A stretch of 64,000 bases of DNA from Limnanthes douglasii subsp. nivea (lineage: Eukaryota; Streptophyta; Magnoliopsida; Brassicales; Limnanthaceae): contig JAUPFV010000004.1 in assembly GCA_036936605.1 (NCBI GenBank), forward strand, positions 67,914,352 through 67,978,351. The letters are read 5' to 3'. The position numbers and the translations under genes are program-made. The notes beneath the pieces were generated by a model. That model was not told where the DNA came from and did not search any database. It saw only the letters and a program-made list of their open reading frames with translations. Numbering within the stretch: position 1 is the first letter of the stretch; each line of letters opens with the position of its first letter. Shown here one piece after another: positions 36,437-45,822 of the stretch.

Positions 36437-36442
36437 CAGTTT
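36434..36442 (+). promoter_or_regulatory. Putative stop-codon readthrough site, element D
   Basis: TAG CAG TTT in frame between gag-pro (LMES) and pol (QFGGL). The same TAG is present in C and E followed by CAG TTA, matching the known leaky-stop context UAG CAR YYA. In D the last base is T instead of A. No frame change is needed on either side. Confidence 0.6.
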
Positions 36443-39400
36443 GGGGGGTTGTCTTGTGGTGAAACAGACGAGGGAATTGATGATCCGAGGTCAACCCCGA
36501 GTTCTGTAGTGGTAAATGAAGAAATAGAGGAATATATCTTTAATAGTGGCAGGGTGCTTCGAATTGGCACTCTGTTATCTTTGTCGATGCGAGAAAAATT
36601 GTTGAATTTTTTGTCTGAAAATTTGGATGTGTTTGCTTGGAGATCCGAAGACGTAGTAGGAGTCCCAAGCAGCATCATATGTCATAGCCTGGCGGTTGAT
36701 CCGAAGGTCAAGCCAATTATCCAAAAAAGAAGGGCTTTTTCATTGGAGAAATCTGAGGCCATAGTTGCCGAAGTGGATCGGTTATACAAGATGGGGCACA
36801 TTAGGGAGGCCAATTATCCGAGGTGGACGGCTAATCCGGTGGTGGTGAAAAAGAAGAATGGAAAATGGCGAATGTGTGTGGACTTCACAGATTTGAATAG
36901 AGCCTGTCCAAAAGATCCTTTTCCGGTGCCTCGGATAGATCAGTTAGTGGATTCCACTTCGGGAAATAAAATTCTGACTTTCATGGATGCATTTTCGGGG
37001 TATAATCAAATTCAAATGAATCCAGATGATGAAGAAAGCACGACTTTTATTACTGATAGAGGTTTGCATTGCTATAAAGTAATGCCTTTTGGGTTGAAGA
37101 ATGCTGGATCAACATATCAGAGGCTGATGAATAAGGCGTTTGCTTCACAGATTGGGAGAAATATTGAAGTATACATCGATGACATGCTTGTTAAAAGCAA
37201 AGGTGATGATGAACATATTGATGATTTGGAAGAAACGTTTTTGAATCTTAGAGCCATTCAATTGAAGTTGAATCCGGAAAAATGCACATTTGGAGTCCGA
37301 TCTGGCAAATTTTTGGGGTATATGATTAGTGAAAGAGGAATTGAGGTGGACCCAGAACAGTTGAAGGCTTTGCTATCGATGTCATCACCTCGGAATATCA
37401 AAGAAGTGCAAATGCTAACAGGCAGGTTAGCAGCCCTGAACAGATTCATTTCTCGTTTTTCAGATAAGTGCTTGCCTTTTTTCCAGGTGCTGCGAAGGCC
37501 TAATAATTTTGAGTGGACTTCGGATTGTGAAGAAGCCTTTCTGAAGATCAAAAATCTTTTATCCTCTCCTGAAATATTATCGAAGCCTCGAAAGGGTGAA
37601 CAGTTGTTTTTGTATATTGCAGTATCGGATTATGCAGTAAGTGCAGTTTTGATCAGCGAGGATACTAAAATTTCGAAGCCTGTTTACTATGTCAGCAAAA
37701 GTTTGGTTGATGCTGAGAAACGTTATTTGAAGCTCGAAAAATTGGCACTGTGTATAGTAGTGGCAGCAAGAAAGATGCGCCCTTACTTCCAAGCACATAC
37801 TATTGTAGTTCGAACTTCATATCCATTAAAGAACGTTTTACAAAAACCAGATATTTCAGGAAGGATGACAAAGTGGTCTGTGGAATTGGGAGATTTCGAT
37901 GTGCTATTTTCTCCTCGGACAGCTATCAAAGCTCAAGCTTTAGCAGATTTTTTGGTGGAGTTTCATTCGAGCAGACCCGAGGAGAAAGATACAGAAAAGG
38001 TGAATGAGAATCCGACGTGGACAATTCGAACTGATGGGGGATCCAGTAGTAAAGGGTCAAGTGCAGGAGTGGAATTGGTGGCACCAACGGGGGAATTTAT
38101 GTTTCAAGCTATAAAATTTGGCTTTCATGCTTCAAATAACGAAGCTGAGTATGAGGCTGTGCTAGCAGGGTTAAGGTTGGCGAAGATTTGTGGAGCAATG
38201 TTTGTACGCTTGGAAACAGATTCACAGTTGGTAGTTAACCACGTTAAAGGGGTATCAGAAGCTAAAAAGGAACGTTTAGTTTTGTATCTGCAAGAGCTTC
38301 GGGGGATGATGGCTCAGTTTGAAAATGTCGAAGTGGAGCATATTCGAAGAGGAAGCAACACTATGGCTGATTCTTTGGCAACGATGGCTTATTCAGAAGA
38401 ATACCCATGGATTGTAACCCAACCATCGCCTTCGATTAGATCGAATTCTGAGCAATGTGAAGTTATTGATGAGGTAGTAAATAATCCGACGTGTGCTCGA
38501 GGAGATTGGAGGTTTGACTTGTTAAACTTTATTTCGAATGGAATATTACCTATGGATAAACACTTGCTCAAGAAAATAAAGTACAAATCCCTTGGCTATG
38601 TGGTACTGGATGGGGTGCTGTACAAAAGGTCTGCTTCGAAACCTTTACTACGATGTTTAGGCAAGGATGAATCTCAGAATGTTTTGTCCGAACTGCATGA
38701 TGGAGATGGGTCTGCTCATTGTGGGTTTAGAGCTTTAACGCGTAGGGTATTGTTGGCAGGATATTATTGGCCTACCATTTTACAAGATGCCAAGTCATTA
38801 GTTCGAAGTTGTGACACTTGCCAAAGGTATGCAAATTTAATACACAAACCAGCAGTACCACTAATGACAATTTCAGAGGCGGTTCCTTTTGATAGGTGGG
38901 GTATTGATTTGGTGGGACCATTACCTATGGCTTCTGGTGGAAGACAAATGATTATTGTTGCGGTTGATTATTTTTCGAAGTGGGCAGAAGCAGAACCCTT
39001 AGCTGGGACAAAAGCTAAGGATGTAATCAAGTTTATTCAAAGCAATATTTGCTACCGTTTTGGAGTACCTCGAAAAATAACAACTGATAATGGTCCTCAA
39101 TTTAATAACAAGGAAATGGACTCTTTTTGCTCTTCGAAAGGGATACAGCAATGTTTTTCCACTCCTTTTCATCCTCAGGCAAATGGACAAGTGGAAGTAA
39201 CAAATAGATCTATCTTGGATGGCTTAAAGAAAAATTTGGCTGGAGCAGCAGGGAAGTGGCCAAATTTTCTTCAAGAAGTATTATGGGCATATAGGACAAC
39301 CCCTAGAGAGGCTACAAAAGAGACTCCTTTTTCTCTAGTATATGGGATGGATGCTGTGTGCCCTGCTGAATCCACACTACCTTCTTACAGACTATTACGA

Positions 39401-39742
39401 TATTCCGATGCAGATAACGATGAGGCCAGAAGAGTGGAACTTGATTTGTTGGAAGAAAAAAGGGTCAAGGCACATTTAAATGTGATTCATTATCAAACGT
39501 TAATGAGAAGCAGGTACGATGCCAAAGTTAAGAGAAGGGAATTCAAAATTGGCGATCTAGTATTGCGAAAAGTGTTTCTTCACACCAAGGATAAACACCT
39601 CGGAAAATTGGCCCCGAATTGGGAAGGTCCTTACAAAGTTACAATGAGAGTCAAACCAGGTTCCTACAGGTTATCAGATCGAGAAGGGAGGATGCTCAAG
39701 CACCCTTGGAACATAGAGCACTTGAAATTGTACTGTGAGTAA
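36437..39742 (+). CDS. Element D Pol: RT, RNase H, second RNase H, integrase
   Basis: One uninterrupted frame of about 1,100 codons in frame with gag-pro and without an obvious ATG near its start, so it would be made as a fusion past the TAG. RT: KNGKWRMCVDFTDLN near residue 136 and catalytic YIDD near 242. The native RNase H and connection region spans about residues 380-510. The second RNase H has its first Asp in RTDGGSSSKG (near 528), then NNEAEYEA, ETDSQLV and SNTMADSLA; such an added archaeal-type RNase H is characteristic of Tat elements. Integrase: HHCC finger (ELHDGDGSAH ... CDTCQ), Asp in GIDLVGPLP (near 817), Asp in TTDNGPQF (near 877), Glu in NGQVEVTNR (near 912), and a GPY-type end (LAPNWEGPY). 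No chromodomain. Every catalytic residue looked for is present, so the enzymes could be active. Confidence 0.93.
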   Translation, partial: QFGGLSCGETDEGIDDPRSTPSSVVVNEEIEEYIFNSGRVLRIGTLLSLSMREKLLNFLSENLDVFAWRSEDVVGVPSSIICHSLAVDPKVKPIIQKRRAFSLEKSEAIVAEVDRLYKMGHIREANYPRWTANPVVVKKKNGKWRMCVDFTDLNRACPKDPFPVPRIDQLVDSTSGNKILTFMDAFSGYNQIQMNPDDEESTTFITDRGLHCYKVMPFGLKNAGSTYQRLMNKAFASQIGRNIEVYIDDMLVKSKGDDEHIDDLEETFLNLRAIQLKLNPEKCTFGVRSGKFLGYMISERGIEVDPEQLKALLSMSSPRNIKEVQMLTGRLAALNRFISRFSDKCLPFFQVLRRPNNFEWTSDCEEAFLKIKNLLSSPEILSKPRKGEQLFLYIAVSDYAVSAVLISEDTKISKPVYYVSKSLVDAEKRYLKLEKLALCIVVAARKMRPYFQAHTIVVRTSYPLKNVLQKPDISGRMTKWSVELGDFDVLFSPRTAIKAQALADFLVEFHSSRPEEKDTEKVNENPTWTIRTDGGSSSKGSSAGVELVAPTGEFMFQAIKFGFHASNNEAEYEAVLAGLRLAKICGAMFVRLETDSQLVVNHVKGVSEAKKERLVLYLQELRGMMAQFENVEVEHIRRGSNTMADSLATMAYSEEYPWIVTQPSPSIRSNSEQCEVIDEVVNNPTCARGDWRFDLLNFISNGILPMDKHLLKKIKYKSLGYVVLDGVLYKRSASKPLLRCLGKDESQNVLSELHDGDGSAHCGFRALTRRVLLAGYYWPTILQDAKSLVRSCDTCQRYANLIHKPAVPLMTISEAVPFDRWGIDLVGPLPMASGGRQMIIVAVDYFSKWAEAEPLAGTKAKDVIKFIQSNICYRFGVPRKITTDNGPQFNNKEMDSFCSSKGIQQCFSTPFHPQANGQVEVTNRSILDGLKKNLAGAAGKWPNFLQEVLWAYRTTPREATKETPFSLVYGMDAVCPAESTLPSYRLLRYSDADNDEARRVELDLLEEKRVKAHLNVIHYQTLMRSRYDAKVKRREFKIGDLVLRKVFLHTKDKHLGKLAPNWEGPYKVTMRVKPGSYRLSDREGRMLKHPWNIEHLKLYCE

Positions 39743-39976
39743 AACTGAACTTCGAATTTTTGTAAAACAGACATACTCTTTCCTTATCTGTTGGCCCAGA
39801 AAGGTTTTAATGAGGTGTCTGATTGATATTGAATTTTTTAATAAAATTTCTTTTGGCCATTGGTTGTTTGTTATGATGTGTGATTTATTATTTTGGTAAT
39901 TTGGCAAAGATTGATCATCTTTGGAAGTTGACCAAGAATAATTTTCCGAAGCGAAAGCTTTGAAGAAACAACCAAA
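39743..39976 (+). other. Element D 3' spacer
   Basis: Non-coding; keeps the CATTGGTTGTTTG block found in the same place in C and E, then runs into the tandem repeats. Confidence 0.5.
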
Positions 39977-40178
39977 TTTTTCGAGGTGCCACGTCTTATG
40001 AGTGCATCTATTTTTCGAGGTGCCACGTCTTATGAGTGCATCTATTTTTCGAGGTGCCACGTCTTATGAGTGCATCTATTTTTCGAGGTGCCACGTCTTA
40101 TGAGTGCATCTATTTTTCGAGGTGCCACGTCTTATGAGTGCATCACATTTTCGAAGTGCCACGACTTATGAGTGCTTC
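39977..40178 (+). repeat. 34-base tandem repeat in the element D spacer
   Basis: Six copies with period exactly 34 (CGAGG at 39982, 40016, 40050, 40084 and 40118; a diverged CGAAG copy at 40152). The unit is about TTTTTCGAGGTGCCACGTCT followed by TATGAGTGCATCTA. The first five are virtually identical. Tat elements are known for variable tandem repeats downstream of pol. Confidence 0.92.
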
Positions 40179-40339
40179 CATCATTAATAATAATAATCAG
40201 CTCAAACAAGTGTACCAGAAAATTTAAGATAAAAAAAAAAGATAAGTAGTTTGTTCGTGGGATAACATACGAAGTTTACAAAAAAGAACTGAAGTACTTA
40301 GTCACATACACAAAAAACAAAAGCAAACTACTTGGTCTA

Positions 40340-43111
40340 TCAAGCATCATTTTCTTGTTCTTCATCTTCCGATGACGCCTCTTCGGAGGAGGAGCTTGGT
40401 GGAGCTTCGAAAGCTTCTTTTGGGCGTTGTTCTTCTGGAACTCGTTTCCAAAGGTTTGATAAGTCTAGCCTTGGACAAGCAGCATGAACTTCTCGAAGGA
40501 TCTGAATGGATGTATCAATTTGAGTTTTCTTCATGCCTTCAAGCATCACAGAGTTAACTTTGTTTTTCGCCTCTTTAACTGCAGCCTCTTTTTCCTCTTC
40601 GAATCCTGCTCGAAGTGTAGTAATTTCAGTCTGGCTTTTTTCCAATTTCTCTTTAGTCTCTTTGATAAGCTCCGTCGCATCGGAAATAGCAGTAGAATGT
40701 TCGGCCTTTAGACTTTTAAGAGCTTCCAGATGAGTAGTTTTAAGAGCTTCGACTTCCTCCTTGTGCTTTTTAAGAAGCTGTTCTTTCTCAGCTTCAAATT
40801 TTTGGAGTGCTTCATTTTTAGAAGTCTTTTCAGACTCTGTTTCTTTTCTACTCCTAGCTAGCTCTTGGGCAAGACGCTCCAGTTGGGTTTGAGATTTGCT
40901 CACTTCTTCGTATAATTTGGTGACTGCAGAAATTAGATTGGGGAAAGGTTGAAGAATTGAAATTACCTCATCAGATTTCTCTGGCTGATGAATGGGAGCA
41001 AAAGGATTCGATGTGGAAGTTGTAGCAGCATCGGTAGAAATTGGAGGAGCAACGTTGGCATGTTGAGAACCAGGAAGTACAAAATCTCCACTTGAGTTGA
41101 AGTCATCGAGGTTTAGATAGTCATCTATTTGTTTGTCTCCAAGGGTTATACCTCCCTCAGGATTCACCTCGACAAAAGTTTTACCTCGTGCCTCGGAAGC
41201 TAGCACATCCTCTAAGAGATCAGCCTCATTCTTTTCATTGGGCTTGTTAGACTTATTATCTTTCTTTTTTGGAGAAGTTTGTTTTTTCTTTGTCTTCTTC
41301 AGGATGGGTTGGTCTTCTTCGGATATGGTGGGAAGCGAAGGTGCAGACGTTTTTCTCTTCCTTACACTCTTCGAAGTAGAGGGAGGTTTAGTTTTGCTGG
41401 TGGTGTTTTTCTTCTTTCCTTTCTTCTTCAAAGGAAGATGGCTGTCACTCCGATTCCGAAGTGGGAGATAGCACTTTCCATCTGGTGCAAGAATCCTTTG
41501 AACTACTAGAAGAGGATCTGGTGGCGTCATCGGATCTTCAGGGAAGTCAGCCCCTAGTGATATTCGCCAAAGATGGCTATTAACAAAGTTAATAGGATCA
41601 AATGCTGAATGGAAGCCATTTCCCCAAGCCTTTTCAGCCCACTCTGCCATCTTTTGGAAGATAAGCTTGGCCTCTTTTCGACGACCCTTAAACCGCCTCG
41701 GAATTTCTAAAGAGAGAAAAATAGTTATATAAGTAGTTTGAATCAAAAACAACTAAATAAGCAAAGGAAGGTATCACTTACTACTGTCTCTCCAGGTAAG
41801 GGTGAGTTTAGAAGGGTTGGCATCGGAGATTTCATGTCCATTTTCCCAGGCGCCTGACAGAAAGACGAATCGTTGTTTCCAGAATTTATCGGCTTCGAGG
41901 AGATCGTCGATAATTTTCAAGTCATCTTCAAGGGTTAAATAATAAAATGGTAGAACAGGGCCATTTGACACTTTGGTTACTGAGATGAAGTCCTCGATTT
42001 CGAGGGGAATACCTCCAAGTCTTGATACCATGATTGCTGAAAATAAAGTGAAGAGCAAGTTTGGAGTAACCTGGGTTGGGCACAGTCTGTGGATTTCGAA
42101 GAACTTTACGATCATCGGATCCAGGGGAAACCGAAGTCCCCAGTTAAAGAGCTCAGGGTACACAACCAGCTCATCTTTTTGGCAGTTCAAGGGTGTCTCT
42201 CCTTCCACTGGTAGCCGAAGTGTCATATTATCAGTTAACCCCCATAGCTTTCTGAGGTGCTCCTTCTCCGATTCGAGGTAGTAGCTGTAGGGTACATTCT
42301 TCAGGGCAAGAATGTACCAAGCAGAAAGAGGCTTGAGATTTTCCTGAACTAATGAGGCAACATTCTCAGGCAATGTAATGAGACTTCTTTTCCCTCGGGG
42401 CTTCTTTGGAGGAGCTACGCCTTCAGCATCGGATTCCTCCTCGGCATCGGATTCAGTAGCTTCTGAATCATCCTTTTTGTGACCTTCCTCGGAGTGACTT
42501 CGAATTTGGGTTTCTTGTTGAGTCACAGGAATTGGCTGACTACATTCTGGTGTAGTATCATCCACTTCTTGTGGGGGAGGAGGAGAGTGTTGAGGAGTGG
42601 AAGAGGTTTTTGTTTCTTCACCCATTACTAAGAAAGATGATTTTTTGGAATGTTTAGCTCTAATAGCCTCGAATTGAGGAGGAAGTGTTTTGGTTTGAGG
42701 GTTTTTTGCCTCTTCGAATTGAAGGACAGGTGATTTGAGTTGTGATTTGTTATAAGTGGGTGGTTTGTCTAAAGTAACTATTCTAGGTTTCCGATGAGGT
42801 CTTAGTATTGAAGGTTTGGTTGGATTTTGGAAAGAAGAGGTCGTTGAGCTACTTTCTGGGTTAGAAGCTAGAGGTGAAGACGAAGTGGCAAGGTTTGGAT
42901 TAAAGTTGCCATATTTAAAAGTGGTGCAGGAAGAGTGAGGACCGTTATAGATCAACCCAGCAGCTTTGTATTCTTTGGCTCTTCGAGAAATACAAAGATA
43001 ATCGTAGGCCCCAAATACTTGGTTACTGGAACCAGGACCAGGAAAGATATTTCTCTTTGATCTTACTGGTCTTCTGGGTTTAAATCTATTGTATCTAGGG
43101 TATCTTCTCAT
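40340..43111 (-). CDS. Antisense ORF (aORF) of element D, two exons
   Basis: Opposite to gag-pol. Exon 1 is 43111-41782 and exon 2 41706-40340; the 75-base intron (41781-41707) has GTAAGT at its donor and CTCTCTTTAG at its acceptor. Spliced, it gives about 898 residues with no stop. The ATG at 43111 (MRRYPRYNRFKPRRP) is chosen by similarity to C and E. Contents: basic N-terminus; FGAYDYLCISRRAKEYKAAG; a Ser/Pro/Glu-rich region; a PF04195-like domain (putative gypsy-type transposon; PLDPMIVKFFEIHRLCPTQV) just before the intron; Lys-rich NLS-like runs (LKKKGKKKN, KKTKKKQTSPKKK); a long coiled coil (about 200 residues of heptad-like E/K/L sequence); an acidic tail (SSEDEEQENDA). A nuclear, oligomeric protein is inferred. 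Its role in the element's life cycle is not known to me. Confidence 0.85.
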
Positions 43112-43730
43112 ACAATGGTTTTTGGAATGAGAGTTTGCTTGGTGAGACAAGAGAAGATGAACAGATTGAAGATGAACAGATTGAAGATGAATAGATTGAA
43201 GATGAACAGGTTGAAGATCTGATGAACAGGTTGAAGATCTGATGAACAGGTTGAAGATGGTTCAAGAGATGGTTTCACTAAAAAGTGTTTAAGGAGTGAG
43301 TAATTGGGTATTTATAGAATGAAGAGGGACGTCGAGAATGTGAAAGGGTAGAAAAAGCAAGTTGTTTTCATTGGCCAGAATATGAAACGAAAAGGGAAAT
43401 GTGTAATGTCACAGGTCTACTGTCAGGGGTCTAATCAATCCCCTAGGTAGGGATCAGAAATTTCGAAGTGCTATTAAACCATGTTTGAAGTGGTAATATT
43501 CGAAGAAGAAATAAAGCTATGCCACAAGAAGTCAGTTTCGAAGCTGAGTTAAAATCAAAGAGAAATCATAAACCATTGAGTTTAGTCACAACAAAGTCAT
43601 AAAGTGATAAAATTGGTTTTGATACGAGGAAGAATCCGAGGAGTGAAGAATCCGAGGAATGATAAAATTAAGTTAATTCGAGGAAGGATTCGATGATTTA
43701 ATAGTTCTTATAAATATCTATATAAGAACT
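43112..43730 (-). promoter_or_regulatory. Upstream region of the element D aORF with short tandem repeats
   Basis: About 600 bases between the aORF start and the 3' LTR, presumably holding its promoter and 5' leader. At 43156-43260 the unit GATGAACAGATTGAA is repeated, first with period 15 and then as a 21-base form with an inserted GATCT. No TATA box was singled out. Confidence 0.45.
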
Positions 43731-43737
43731 AGGGGGG
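43731..43737 (+). other. Polypurine tract of element D
   Basis: AGGGGGG four bases before the 3' LTR; C and E have a G-run at the same place. Confidence 0.75.
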
Positions 43738-43741
43738 CTAC

Positions 43742-44025
43742 TGGTAAGGAAAGATATTCCTTAGGGACTAATATGTAAATGTTAGGGATTAGAGTAATAA
43801 TTCTTGTAAATATGGGATAAAATTAGACTTTAGGAGAAATATAGGGGTTAGATTGCAAATATGACAATATGTAACCGTTTCTCTAACTAACTCGCCCTGC
43901 CTATTTAAAGAGGCTGAAAAGGTTATTTTGACCTATGAAATATTCAGAGGTACTTTTCACTACTTGATTTTTCCATTGCAAACTCTCTGTTCTGAATTCA
44001 CTCGTTATTACTTTAATTCATACCA
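43742..44025 (+). repeat. Element D 3' LTR
   Basis: 284 bases, no difference found from the 5' LTR, followed directly by the second GCTAA. Confidence 0.95.
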
Positions 44026-44030
44026 GCTAA

Positions 44031-45819
44031 TAACTGAGAATCATTTTCCAAGCGCATTGAAGTTGCCCCACAAATTTTTTCCAATCTCAAACCTGTCAAA
44101 GCAGCTTCGTATTCAGCTTCATTATTTGAAGCATGAAAACCAAATTTTATTGATTGAACCATTGTCTCTCCCGTCGGAGCTATTAATTGAATCCCAGCAC
44201 TGCACCTTGAAATACTCGATCCTCCATCCGTTCAAACAACCCACCTCGAATCAATAAGTAAAAAAAATTTAGTTTCTTCCTCATCTGATCGGCTTGAGTG
44301 GAATACAACAAAAAAATCTGCAAATGCTTGTGACTTTATCGTTGTTCAAAGTGCAAATAAAATATCGTAATTCTCCAACTCCACTAATTATTTCGTCATC
44401 CTCCCTGAAATATCAGGTCGTTATAAAACATTTTTTAAGGGGAATTAAGTTTGGAATTCGATAGTATGAGCTTGAAAATATGGACGCATCTTCCTAGCGG
44501 CAATCACCAACGTTAATGCCAGCTTTTCTAATTTCGTATATCTCTTTTCTATTGCCACCAGACTTTTACTAACGTAATACACCGGCTTCGGAATTCCTGA
44601 ATCTTCACTGATTAACACTGCGCTTAATGCAAAATCTGATACCGCGATGTACATAAATAGTTTCTCCCCATTTCGAGGAGTTGCCAAAATCTCTGGTGAT
44701 GATAACAAATTTTTAATGTTCGTGAAAGCTGCTTCACATTTCGAAATCCATTCGAACCTGTTGGGTCCTCGTAACTTGAAAGAAAGGAAAGAATTTCTCA
44801 GAAAATCTTGAAATAAATCGATTAAGTGCTGCTAACCTTCCTGTTAAAATTTGCACTTCTTTGATTGACCGAGGAGAATTCATAGTTATCAAAGCTTTCA
44901 GTTGTTCTGGGTCAACTTCTATTCTTTTTGTACTGATGATAAAACCCAAAAACTTCCCCGATTGAACTCCGAAGGTGCATTTCTCAGGATTTAATTTCAA
45001 CATGATCTCCCTTAGATTCAAAAAAGTTTCCTCTAGATCATCAAGATGCACTTCGTCCCTTGAGATTTTCACTACCATGTCGTCTATATATGCCTGCATA
45101 TTTCTTCTGATCTGCGTAGCAAAAGCTTTATTCATTAATCTTTGATAAGTGGCTCCAACATTCTTCAATCCAAAGGGATTACTCTATAACAATGCAAGCC
45201 ATTATCAGTTATAAAAGTTGTGCACTCTTGATCTTTTGGATCCATTTGGATCTGATTATACTCTGCAAAAGCATCCATAAAAGTTAAAATTTTGTTGCCT
45301 GAAGTAGAATAAATCAACTGATCTATCTGAAGAACAGGAAACGGATCTTTGGGACAAACTCTATTCAAATCTGTAAAATTCACACACATCCTCCATTTCC
45401 CATTCTTTTTTTACTACTACTGGATTTGCCGTCCATAAAGGATACTGTGAATCCCTTATGTGTCCGACCTTAGACAACCGATCCACTTCAGCAACAATTG
45501 CTTCTGCTTTTTCCGAGGAAAACACTCTTCTTTTTTTAATTATCAGTTTGACCTTCGGATCTATGGCCAAGCTATGTCGAATTACCTCAATAGGTACTCA
45601 TGTTACATCTTCCGTCCTCTAAGTGAAGACATCCAAATTTTGAGATAAAAAATTAAAAAGTTGTTGACGTTAAAAAATGGTCAATAAAGTTCCGATTCGA
45701 AGCACATTTCCTTCCAAAAAAGTGAACTCCTCTATCTCTTCACTCACAGTTAAATACCCCGGAGTTCCCCTTAGATCGTCAACCCTTGCTTCAAAATCCG
45801 AGGGTGCCCCTTCTAACTG
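44031..45819 (-). pseudogene. Element C RT and RNase H half of pol
   Basis: From 45819 down: QLEGAPSDFE directly after the TAG, LRIGTLL, the RT fingers (VKLIIKKRRVFSSEKAEAIV, 45361-45570), MCVNFTDLNRVCPKDPFPV (45389-45340), FMDAFAEYNQIQMDP, catalytic YIDDMVVK near 45070, native RNase H (FMYIAVSDFALSAVLISED, near 44600-44660) and the start of the second RNase H (NNEAEYEA near 44120, LENDSQL near 44040). Element D interrupts directly after the latter. Several frame changes and stops. Inactive. Confidence 0.85.
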
Positions 45820-45822
45820 CTA
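45814..45822 (-). promoter_or_regulatory. Putative readthrough site, element C
   Basis: TAG (45822-45820) then CAGTTA (45819-45814), between DLMRA and QLEGA. This is a full match to the UAG CAR YYA context. Confidence 0.6.

Larger units (their letters stand above)
33582..44025 (+). mobile_element. Tat element D (Ty3/gypsy), young and nearly intact
   Basis: 10,444 bases. The 284-base LTRs look identical base for base, with TG and CA ends and TSD GCTAA. In order: LTR, PBS resembling tRNA-Asn, gag-protease (33992-36436), in-frame TAG, RT to integrase (36437-39742), a 34-base tandem repeat, an antisense spliced ORF (43111-40340, minus), polypurine tract, LTR. Identical LTRs mean a very recent insertion. 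The only coding defect found is one TAA in the protease region (36158). It sits inside the RNase H of element C. This is the reference copy for reading C and E. Confidence 0.95.

Noticed and set aside
39977..40178. Regular 34-base repeats as a possible CRISPR-like array
   Set aside because: Units abut with no unique spacers, in a plant retrotransposon; this is an ordinary tandem repeat.
40372..41509. Several plus-strand frames across 40372-41509
   Set aside because: Shadows of the D antisense ORF exon 2.
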